Shown here in pieces: positions 1-5,276 of a stretch of 5,276 bases of DNA (position 1 is the stretch's first letter; each line of letters opens with the position of its first letter). The notes under the pieces were generated by a model, which had not been told where the DNA came from, did not search any database, and saw only the letters and a list, made by a program, of their open reading frames with translations. The DNA is taken from contig CALMHV010000068.1 in assembly GCA_937863905.1 (NCBI GenBank), positions 5,001 to 10,276 on the forward strand, written 5' to 3'. Made by a program: the position numbers and the translations under genes. Origin of the DNA: an uncultured Bacillota bacterium. GTDB lineage: Bacteria; Bacillota; Sulfobacillia; UBA995; UBA9673.

Positions 1-1415
1 GGCCGGCCTATCTGCGGGCCGACGTTACGGAGCTCCCCGAACTCGACGATCTCCACTGCCCTTCGCCGGGTGGGCCGGTTGGCAGAGCCCAAGCTCTTGC
101 GGCCGAGGCCTTCGGAGCCGGGGAAGCCTGGTTCCTGACCGGAGGAGCCACGGCCGGAGTGCTGGCCATGGTTCTGGCCGCGGTCGGGCCGGGGCAGACA
201 CTCCTGGTCACGCTGCCCTTCCACCGCTCCATCGCCGCCGCCGCTATCCTAGCCGGGTGCGACATCCGGGTCGTCCCGCCTCGCTTGGCCGAGCCGGCGG
301 GCGTGCCCATCCCGGCGGCGCCCGAGAGCATCGCCCGGGCCGTGGCCGAGACCCGTCCCGCGGCTCTTCTCATCACCAGTCCGACTTACCACGGCGTTGT
401 CTCCGACCTGACGGCCATCGGCGTCCTGTGTCGACGGGCCGGTGTTCCCCTGCTCGTGGACGCGGCTCACGGGGCGCACCTGGGCTTCTCCCCGGCTCTT
501 CCGGCGGCGGTCGCGGGGTCCGGCGCCGCGGCTTGGGTCGTGAGCCTGCACAAGACAGCCGGCGCCCTCACGCCAGGAGCCCTGCTTCTGGTGGGTGAAA
601 CGGCGACCTTGAGACCTCCGGGAGCCGCGATGCGGACGGCGCGTGCTGCCGGCGTAGATCGCTCGCGGCTTGCCTCCAGTCTTCGTTTCGTCCAGAGCAG
701 TAGTCCGTCCTTTCCCGTCCTAGCCTCGCTGGACCTCGCGCGCCGGCAGCTGGTCCTGAAGGGCAGGGAGGACTGGACCAGGGCCGCCGGCCTGGCTGCG
801 GCGACCCTGGAACGAGTCAGCCGGCTGGCCGGCGGTCGCCTGGGCCCACTCGACCTGCCGGGCGGGCTTGATCGGGACCCGACGCGCCTGGTCTTTGCCG
901 TCGCTCACGACGCCCCGCCGGGTCTGACCGGGTTGGGCCTGGCCGAGGCGGTCCGGGAGGCCGGCGTGGATCTGGAGATGGCGGGCTGGGGGGAGGTCGT
1001 GGCCGTGGTTACGCCGGCCGACACCCCGGAGAGCCTGGAACGTCTGGGGGTGGCGCTGGTTGGGGCTTTGGCTCACTCTTCGGGTGAGACGACGGGAGGC
1101 CGTGAGCGGGAATTGGGCCTGTCCTTGGAGAAAGAGGGTTGGGAAGCCGCCGGGGTCCAGGTTCTCCCGCCCGGCGAGGCTTTCCGGCAGCCACGGCGGC
1201 TGGTACCGGTGGCTGAAGCGGCCGGACGGGTGGCGGCTGACGTCATCTGCCCCTACCCACCAGGAGTGCCGCTCGTCCTGCCGGGTCAGCGCATCAGCAA
1301 CCCGGTATCGCGTTACCTTGTTCTCCTGGGTAGTTCAGGCCGCCGCACGCACGGGCTGCCCGGCAGGCGAACGCGTTTCGGATCAACTTCCTTTGTCGAG
1401 GTCATAGCCGAATGA
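1..1415 (+). CDS. Orn/Lys/Arg decarboxylase-family PLP enzyme (YaaO-like), 5' partial
   Basis: A fold-type I, PLP-dependent enzyme of the Orn/Lys/Arg decarboxylase family; the usual reaction removes CO2 from a basic amino acid to give a polyamine or its precursor in the cytoplasm. The open frame enters from the left edge (first full codon at 3) and gives 470 visible residues; an estimated 40-50 N-terminal residues are missing. The fragment begins in the family signature DVTELPELDDLH (residues 7-18), followed by GGATAG in the cofactor phosphate-binding loop. VDAAHGAH (152-159) supplies the PLP-contacting Asp153 and His residues, and SLHKTAGALT carries the Schiff-base lysine Lys184 (codon 552-554). 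The C-terminal subdomain has the typical PGEAF and ICPYPPGVPLVLPG segments. Its stop overlaps the tmk start (ATGA). The position equals yaaO in B. subtilis. Substrate (Arg, Lys or Orn) cannot be told from sequence; family assignment is firm. Confidence 0.93.
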   Translation, partial: PAYLRADVTELPELDDLHCPSPGGPVGRAQALAAEAFGAGEAWFLTGGATAGVLAMVLAAVGPGQTLLVTLPFHRSIAAAAILAGCDIRVVPPRLAEPAGVPIPAAPESIARAVAETRPAALLITSPTYHGVVSDLTAIGVLCRRAGVPLLVDAAHGAHLGFSPALPAAVAGSGAAAWVVSLHKTAGALTPGALLLVGETATLRPPGAAMRTARAAGVDRSRLASSLRFVQSSSPSFPVLASLDLARRQLVLKGREDWTRAAGLAAATLERVSRLAGGRLGPLDLPGGLDRDPTRLVFAVAHDAPPGLTGLGLAEAVREAGVDLEMAGWGEVVAVVTPADTPESLERLGVALVGALAHSSGETTGGRERELGLSLEKEGWEAAGVQVLPPGEAFRQPRRLVPVAEAAGRVAADVICPYPPGVPLVLPGQRISNPVSRYLVLLGSSGRRTHGLPGRRTRFGSTSFVEVIAE

Positions 1416-2059
1416 GACGCAAAGGGTTCTTCGTTTCCATAGAAGGCGGGGAGAAGGCCGGCAAGACGACGCAGGCCGCGCTGCTGGCCGACCGGCTCCG
1501 GCAGCAGGGCTTTGATACCCTGGTCACGCGGGAGCCCGGCGGGACGGCCACGGGCGAAGCCATCCGGTCTATTCTCCTGCACTCTGAGGACCATGGCCTG
1601 ACGGCGGTGAGTGAGGCCCTGCTCTTCGCGGCGTCACGCGGACAGCTTGTGGCCGAGGTCATCGGCCCGGCCTTGGAGGCCGGCAAGGTCGTCGTTGCCG
1701 ACCGGTACGTCGACTCAAGCCTGGCCTACCAGGGCATCGCGCTCTCCTTGCCGTTCGAGAAGGTGATGGCCGTGAACGAGTGGGCCACCGGGGGGCTCTG
1801 GCCGGATCTGACCGTCCTCTTGGACTGCCCTGACCCCGCGACCGCCGCGGGCCGTCCTCGTAAGGGTGAGGCGGACCGAATAGAGAAGAGACAAGAGGAC
1901 TTTCACCGAAGGGTAGCCGAGGGGTTCCGCCAGCTGGCCCTGCAGGATCCTCAACGCTACGTCGTGGTCGACGCTTCGCTGCCGACGGACGAAGTGGCCG
2001 AGATCATCGGTTCGGCCGTCTACGGGAGGATCACCGGAAAGGAGGTGCCCGGGCGATGA
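1412..2059 (+). CDS. tmk: Thymidylate kinase (dTMP kinase)
   Basis: Phosphorylates dTMP to dTDP with ATP, an essential cytoplasmic step in dTTP supply. The 215-residue length is normal. The P-loop EGGEKAGKTTQ is at residues 11-21, the substrate-loop REPGG at 40-44, the conserved Arg76 lies in ASRGQ, the DRY motif is at 97-99, and the LID RPRKGEADRIE at 148-158 is followed by the usual FHRRVAEGF segment. The ATG start overlaps the upstream stop by four bases and has a good ribosome binding site, GAGGT at 1398-1402, nine bases before it. Lys15 in the P-loop sits where Gly is common in bacterial enzymes and Arg is found in the human enzyme, while the LID also carries basic residues; see findings. 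Its 3' end contains the ribosome binding site of darA. Assignment is secure. Confidence 0.97.
   Translation: MRRKGFFVSIEGGEKAGKTTQAALLADRLRQQGFDTLVTREPGGTATGEAIRSILLHSEDHGLTAVSEALLFAASRGQLVAEVIGPALEAGKVVVADRYVDSSLAYQGIALSLPFEKVMAVNEWATGGLWPDLTVLLDCPDPATAAGRPRKGEADRIEKRQEDFHRRVAEGFRQLALQDPQRYVVVDASLPTDEVAEIIGSAVYGRITGKEVPGR
2037..2047 (+). promoter_or_regulatory. Very strong ribosome binding site for darA
   Basis: GAAAGGAGGTG is an 11-base perfect match to the complement of the 16S rRNA 3' tail (anti-Shine-Dalgarno) typical of Firmicutes. Ten bases separate the GGAGG core from the ATG at 2056. It lies inside the last codons of tmk and is the strongest such site among the starts in this window, suggesting DarA is translated more than its operon neighbours. 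Confidence 0.85.
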
Positions 2060-2385
2060 AGCTGATTGTCGCTGTGGTTCAGGACAAGGACGCCCCGCGT
2101 TTCCTCGGGGAGTTGGTGAGGAAGGGTTTCAAGGCCACAAAACTGTCCAGCACCGGCGGCTTTCTCCGGGAAGGGAACACCACAGTGCTCGTCGGAGTCG
2201 AGGACGACCAGGTCGAGAGCATCTTGGACCTGGTCCGCAAGAACTGCCGCTCGCGTGAACAACTCGTGACGCCTTTGACCGCCTCCGGCGGTGCCGTGGA
2301 TGCCTGTATCCCCTACCCGGTGGAAGTAGTCGTCGGCGGAGCGACGGTCTTCGTCCTGGGCGTCGAGAGGTGCGTCCGGACTTAG
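2056..2385 (+). CDS. darA: Cyclic di-AMP receptor DarA/PstA (YaaQ, PII-like, DUF970)
   Basis: A small cytoplasmic PII-like signalling protein. Characterised Firmicute homologues (B. subtilis DarA, S. aureus PstA) form trimers that bind the second messenger c-di-AMP at subunit interfaces; the downstream partner is not established. The 109-residue product matches the family over its whole length: MKLIVAVVQD at the start, TKLSSTGGFLREGNTT (28-43), GVEDD (47-51), and PYPVEVVVGGATVFVL (86-101). Positions Thr28, Phe36, Asn41 and Gly47, which from memory contact the ligand in known structures, are all kept, so ligand binding is expected. The start codon overlaps the tmk stop (ATGA) and follows an exceptionally strong ribosome binding site. 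In B. subtilis yaaR follows; here holB follows directly after 17 bases. Confidence 0.96.
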   Translation: MKLIVAVVQDKDAPRFLGELVRKGFKATKLSSTGGFLREGNTTVLVGVEDDQVESILDLVRKNCRSREQLVTPLTASGGAVDACIPYPVEVVVGGATVFVLGVERCVRT

Positions 2386-2402
2386 GCCGGAATGGGTCGC
2401 CC

Positions 2403-3506
2403 GTGAGTCTTGGGAACGTGGAGGGCCAGCCCCGCGTGGCGAACTGCCTTTCCCAGGCCCTCTCCAGGGGACGCCTCGCCCAGGCCTACCTCTTCACCGG
2501 CCCGGAAGGATCGGGGAAGAGGCGCCTGGCCGCCGAATTCGCCAAGGCCGTCCTTTGCCGGGAAGCCGGGCCGGGCGTGGCCGGCGCTTGCGGCGGCTGT
2601 GCCTCCTGCCAGGCGGTGGATGGCGGGCGTCATCCTGACGTGGCCCTCTTCCAGCCGGAGAAGGGCAAGACCGCCTATCCGGTGAGGCAGGTCCGGGAAG
2701 AGATCCGGCGCCAGGCCTACCTGAAGCCGGCCCTCGGCGGGAAGAGGTTCCTCATCGTGGACCGGGCCGAGGCTCTCACGCAGGGCACGGGCGGCCAGAA
2801 CGCGAGCGCCGATACGCTGCTGAAGCTCCTGGAAGAGCCGCCGCCCGACACGATCATCATCTTGCTGGCGTCGCACCCCGGGAGGCTGCCGGATACGATA
2901 CGTTCGCGCTGCCAGCAACTGAGGTTCGACCCGCCTGACTCGGAGAACCTGGCCCGGCAACTCGTGGCGGAGGACGGGCTCGACCGGGACGAGGCCTTGT
3001 TCGCGGCTCACCTCGCCGGAGGAGACCTCGCGGTGGCTCGCGGCCTTCTTGGTGTCAGGAAGAAGGACAAGCCCGACCTGCGGGCGGTGCGCGAGACGCT
3101 CCTGGAGATTGTCCGCTCGCTGCCGCGCCGGCCGTACCCGGAGCTCTTCGCTCTCGCGTCGGCCCTGGACGCCGCGGCGCGAGGCTGGCCGGCCCTGACC
3201 GGCGCCCTGGGTCTGCTCGCGGCGCTCTACCGCGACGCCTCCCTGAAGGCGCTCAGGCAGGAGGCCGGAGGGGAGCCCGGGGGCGTCGGGGGAGGGGTTC
3301 TCACTTTCCCGGGCGGGCCCGAACAGGCGGCCACGGACGAGGCCGCCGCGGGCAGCGACGCCGGCCGGTTGAGAGATGCGGCCCTAAGGGCTCTTGAGGC
3401 TCAGGAGAATTCGCGGCGCTATCCGGCAAGACTGCTTCTCTTGGAAGTGCTCCTCATCGATCTTGAGACCCTGCTTTCCGCTGAGAGACTGGGGGTACCA
3501 TCGTGA
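2403..3506 (+). CDS. holB: DNA polymerase III subunit delta' (clamp loader)
   Basis: The delta' subunit of the clamp-loader complex, which opens and loads the sliding clamp at replication forks. The 367-residue product has the AAA+ layout: GQPRVANCL near the start, Walker A-like GPEGSGK (33-39), a zinc-binding Cys4 module (C52, C63, C66, C69), Walker B-region FLIVDRAEAL (116-125), LLKLLEEPP (139-147) and the SRC motif (168-170) in IRSRCQ. The residue after the Walker lysine is Arg40, not Ser/Thr, consistent with delta' not hydrolysing ATP. The C-terminal third is variable, with a Gly-rich stretch around 289-305. I chose GTG 2403 because homology begins a few residues later. An in-frame GTG at 2370 would add 11 residues, overlap darA by 16 bases and lacks a well-spaced ribosome binding site. 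The stop overlaps ricT. Confidence 0.93.
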   Translation: MSLGNVEGQPRVANCLSQALSRGRLAQAYLFTGPEGSGKRRLAAEFAKAVLCREAGPGVAGACGGCASCQAVDGGRHPDVALFQPEKGKTAYPVRQVREEIRRQAYLKPALGGKRFLIVDRAEALTQGTGGQNASADTLLKLLEEPPPDTIIILLASHPGRLPDTIRSRCQQLRFDPPDSENLARQLVAEDGLDRDEALFAAHLAGGDLAVARGLLGVRKKDKPDLRAVRETLLEIVRSLPRRPYPELFALASALDAAARGWPALTGALGLLAALYRDASLKALRQEAGGEPGGVGGGVLTFPGGPEQAATDEAAAGSDAGRLRDAALRALEAQENSRRYPARLLLLEVLLIDLETLLSAERLGVPS

Positions 3507-4342
3507 GCGAGAAATCCGTTGTCGGTGTGCGGTTCCGGCGCGCCGGCAAGATCTACTACTTCAATCCGGGCGAGACGCAGCCCAAGCCTGGGGATACGGT
3601 CATCGTGGAGACGGTCCGCGGCGTCGAGGCCGCCGACGTGGTCGTCGGCAGCCGCCTGGTACCGGAGACGTCTATTAGCCAGCCTTTGCGTCCCGTGCTG
3701 CGCCGGGCTTCGGCTCAAGACCTGGAGCACTTGGAGGAGAACCGGGAGAAGGAGAAGGAGGCCCTCAGGACCTGCGGGGCCAAGGTAGCCGAACACAAGT
3801 TGGAGATGCGCCTGGTGGGGGCGGACTACACCTTCGACCGGGGCAAGCTCATCTTCTACTTCACCTCGGAAGGGCGGGTTGACTTCCGGCAGCTGGTCCG
3901 GGATCTGTCGACCACTTTCAAGACGAGGATTGAACTCAGGCAGATCGGGGTCAGGGACCAGGCCAAGATGCTCGGCGGGCTAGGGTCGTGCGGACGCCAA
4001 CTCTGCTGCTGCACCTTCCTCGCTGAGTTCCAGCCGGTCTCCATCAAGATGGCCAAGAAGCAGGACCTCTCCCTTAACCCGGCCAAGATCTCCGGGCTTT
4101 GCGGCCGGCTCATGTGCTGCCTGCGCTACGAATCCGAGCAATACGCGGAGGCCAAGGCCGCCTTGGCGGCGGCCAAGAGCCAGCCCGGGGAAGGGCCTCC
4201 CGTGCCGGTCGAAAGCGAGGCGCCCAGGCCCGAGCCTGTGCCAACCGGCGACCCCGGCGTGGGCGAGTCGGTCTCGCTGAGCGAGGCCGACGGAGATGGA
4301 GGCCCCGGACCCGTCCCGAAGGAAGACGACCCGAGTGACTAG
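3503..4342 (+). CDS. ricT: PSP1-domain protein RicT (YaaT), stage 0 sporulation/RNA maturation factor
   Basis: Homologue of B. subtilis YaaT/RicT, which with RicA and RicF forms a Fe-S-containing complex that works with RNase Y in RNA processing and promotes sporulation, competence and biofilm formation. The 279-residue protein has an N-terminal beta-rich part (VVGVRFRRAGKIYYF, 6-20), a charged helix around 71-90, the PSP1 core (about 97-150), then the cysteine signatures GSCGRQLCCCTFL (161-173) and LCGRLMCCL (199-207) separated by SIKMAKKQDLSLNPAKISG. These cysteines match those conserved in RicT and thought to help hold a 4Fe-4S cluster. Three adjacent cysteines (168-170) are seen where two are usual. 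Residues from about 223 on form an acidic, Pro/Gly-rich, probably disordered tail. The GTG start overlaps the holB stop (GTGA), with GGGGGT at 3491-3496 as a modest ribosome binding site. Confidence 0.95.
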   Translation: MSEKSVVGVRFRRAGKIYYFNPGETQPKPGDTVIVETVRGVEAADVVVGSRLVPETSISQPLRPVLRRASAQDLEHLEENREKEKEALRTCGAKVAEHKLEMRLVGADYTFDRGKLIFYFTSEGRVDFRQLVRDLSTTFKTRIELRQIGVRDQAKMLGGLGSCGRQLCCCTFLAEFQPVSIKMAKKQDLSLNPAKISGLCGRLMCCLRYESEQYAEAKAALAAAKSQPGEGPPVPVESEAPRPEPVPTGDPGVGESVSLSEADGDGGPGPVPKEDDPSD

Positions 4343-5111
4343 GGCCGGGGAACCCGGGACTCTCTTTCTCCTAGGCACCCCGGTCGGGAACCTTGAGGAC
4401 CTCTCCGCCCGAGCCATCCGTCTCCTGAGTGAGGTCGACCTTGTGGCGGCCGAAGACACCCGGCACACCCGGAAACTCCTCACTCATCTCGGCCTGCACC
4501 CGCGTTTGGTGAGCCATCACCAGCACAGCCGACCCGATCGGGTGGGCAAGCTCCTGGAGCAGCTGGAGGCGGGAGCAAAGGTTGCCCTCGTGACCGATGC
4601 GGGCATGCCGGGCGTCAGCGATCCGGGCTGGACGCTGGTGGCCGCGGCAGTGGAGCGAGGCATTTCCGTCGTCCCCGTGCCCGGAGCGTGTGCTCTGGTT
4701 CTTGCTCTGGCCGGTTCAGGTCTGCCCACCGGGTCGTTCGTTTTCGACGGTTTCCTCCCGCGAAAGCCGGGACCGCGTCGTCGCCGGTTGGAGACGCTGG
4801 CCGCGGCCGGGATGACGATCGTCGTCTACGAGTCGCCCCACCGCGTGATAGCGACGCTCCAGGACGTGGCGCAATCCCTGGATGACCCGCCCGTGGCGGT
4901 GGGGCGTGAACTCACGAAGGTCCACGAGGAGTTCCTCCGGGGGAAGGCCTCCGAGGTGGCCCAGACCCTCAGCGAAAGAGCGGGCAAAGACGGGAGGCCG
5001 CTCGGCGAGTTCACCGTGGTCATCGGGGCCGGCGGGGAGAAGGGGCGGGATGGCAAGCGCCCCCGGCCGGTTGGCCAGGGGCGCTCAGGGCGTTGCTCGA
5101 ACCACCCGTAG
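4335..5111 (+). CDS. rsmI: 16S rRNA (cytidine(1402)-2'-O)-methyltransferase RsmI
   Basis: SAM-dependent enzyme of the tetrapyrrole methylase superfamily that 2'-O-methylates C1402 of 16S rRNA at the decoding centre (YabC position in B. subtilis). From the chosen start it has 258 residues. Family motifs in order are GTPVGNL (14-20), EDTRHT (40-45), DAGMPGVSDPG (88-98), VPVPGACALVLALAGSGL (113-130), GFLP (139-142), ESPHR (166-170) and RELTKVHEE (191-199). The conserved domain ends near residue 231; about 25 further residues are basic and Gly/Arg-rich and look non-homologous. GTG 4335 is preferred because GAAGGA (4318-4323) sits eleven bases upstream and the domain starts soon after. An in-frame ATG at 4296 would add 13 residues overlapping the ricT tail, with GGAG directly against the start codon. 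The gene overlaps ricT by 8 bases and converges on abrB. Confidence 0.95.
   Translation: MTRAGEPGTLFLLGTPVGNLEDLSARAIRLLSEVDLVAAEDTRHTRKLLTHLGLHPRLVSHHQHSRPDRVGKLLEQLEAGAKVALVTDAGMPGVSDPGWTLVAAAVERGISVVPVPGACALVLALAGSGLPTGSFVFDGFLPRKPGPRRRRLETLAAAGMTIVVYESPHRVIATLQDVAQSLDDPPVAVGRELTKVHEEFLRGKASEVAQTLSERAGKDGRPLGEFTVVIGAGGEKGRDGKRPRPVGQGRSGRCSNHP
5057..5084. terminator. GC-rich hairpin, candidate terminator between converging rsmI and abrB
   Basis: Left arm GCGCCCCCGGCC (5057-5068), loop GGTT, right arm GGCCAGGGGCGC (5073-5084): 11 of 12 positions pair, with one internal C/A mismatch. It lies inside the 3' coding end of rsmI, 33 bases beyond the abrB stop on the minus strand. No clear T-tract follows on either strand (TTGCC on the minus side, TCAGG on the plus side), so classical intrinsic termination is unproven. 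Its place between converging genes is the main support. Confidence 0.4.
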
Positions 5112-5117
5112 ATGGGC

Positions 5118-5276
5118 TTAGACCGCCTTGCTGTGCATGGCCTCCATACAGTTCCGGCAGACCTTCTTGCCCATGAAGGTGTCCACGTTGTGGGCGTTGC
5201 CGCAGAAAACGCACGCGGGTTCGTACTTCTTCAGGATGATCTGATCGGCGTCCACGTAGATCTCTAGAGCGTCCTT
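5118..5276 (-). CDS. abrB: AbrB/SpoVT-family transition-state regulator, C-terminal fragment with Cys4 motif
   Basis: The minus strand from the right edge reads 52 codons in frame to TAA (5120-5118), giving the end of an AbrB-type DNA-binding regulator, a family that represses post-exponential and sporulation genes in Firmicutes. The visible part begins KDALEIYVDADQIILKKYEP, closely matching the end of the AbrB N-terminal swapped-hairpin domain. It is followed by CVFC and CRNC (fragment residues 22-25 and 40-43), a CxxC-x14-CxxC pattern that looks like a zinc ribbon; such tails are known in clostridial AbrB homologues, whereas B. subtilis AbrB has a different multimerisation domain. The start and about 35-40 N-terminal residues lie outside the window. 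Convergence with rsmI is the same as in B. subtilis, supporting abrB over a distant paralogue. Confidence 0.92.
   Translation of the reverse strand, partial: KDALEIYVDADQIILKKYEPACVFCGNAHNVDTFMGKKVCRNCMEAMHSKAV

Noticed and set aside
159..161. ATG at 159 as the decarboxylase start
   Set aside because: The open frame continues to the left edge and the upstream codons encode the conserved DVTELPELDDLH signature, so this Met is internal.
8..376. Minus-strand open frame (122 codons) opposite the decarboxylase
   Set aside because: The plus-strand frame contains diagnostic motifs through the same bases; the antisense product is a low-complexity Ala/Arg-rich sequence typical of GC-rich shadows.
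2370..2402. GTG at 2370 as the holB start
   Set aside because: It would overlap darA by 16 bases, lacks a properly spaced ribosome binding site, and adds 11 residues with no family resemblance. It remains possible.
2382..3011. Long minus-strand open frame (209 codons) opposite holB
   Set aside because: It lies wholly antisense to a clear holB; its translation shows no recognisable domain. Long antisense frames are expected in GC-rich coding DNA.
4296..4334. ATG at 4296 as the rsmI start
   Set aside because: GGAG touches the ATG so spacing is poor, and the 13 extra residues lie in the ricT tail. GTG 4335 has a well-spaced GAAGGA. It remains possible.
3980..4483. Minus-strand open frame (167 codons) across ricT and rsmI
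   Set aside because: Antisense to two well-supported genes, spans their junction, and has no family motif.
1..5276. A novel defence, mobile or biosynthetic system
   Set aside because: All bases are accounted for by a conserved Firmicute housekeeping cluster; I saw no transposase, integrase, repeats, CRISPR or unfamiliar gene.

Overview
The window is a GC-rich piece of a bacterial chromosome, almost entirely coding. Gene content, order and orientation match the tmk-holB-rsmI-abrB neighbourhood of Bacillus subtilis and other Firmicutes: an Orn/Lys/Arg decarboxylase-family protein (YaaO-like), then tmk, darA (yaaQ), holB, ricT (yaaT) and rsmI (yabC) on the plus strand, with abrB converging from the minus strand. 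The high GC, several GTG starts, strong Shine-Dalgarno sequences and an AbrB with a C-terminal Cys4 motif suggest a GC-rich, probably spore-former-related lineage of Clostridia or a deep Firmicutes branch (Moorella/Symbiobacterium/Limnochordia-like). The exact genus cannot be read from this sequence.

Layout: 1-1415 is the decarboxylase, lacking its N-terminus at the window edge. 1412-2059 is tmk, 2056-2385 is darA, 2403-3506 is holB, 3503-4342 is ricT and 4335-5111 is rsmI. Junctions are very tight: 4-base stop/start overlaps at decarboxylase/tmk, tmk/darA and holB/ricT, 8 bases at ricT/rsmI, and a 17-base gap at darA/holB. The six genes almost certainly form one translationally coupled operon whose promoter lies upstream of the window. 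After a 6-base gap, the C-terminal 52 codons of abrB (5118-5276, minus strand) run off the right edge. A GC-rich hairpin inside the 3' end of rsmI may act as a terminator between the converging genes. There is no gene-free stretch over 300 bases, and I saw no RNA gene, mobile element, CRISPR array or long repeat.

Functionally the block joins DNA precursor supply (Tmk), the replicative clamp loader (HolB), c-di-AMP sensing (DarA), RNA maturation and developmental control (RicT) and ribosome modification (RsmI), next to a transition-state regulator (AbrB). This is a known conserved housekeeping cluster and I do not see a new biological system in it. Points worth a second look are local: a basic residue in the Tmk P-loop together with an arginine-bearing LID, a six-residue insertion in HolB, an extra cysteine in RicT, the hairpin in rsmI, and the absence of yaaR, yabA, yabB and yazA from their B. 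subtilis positions.
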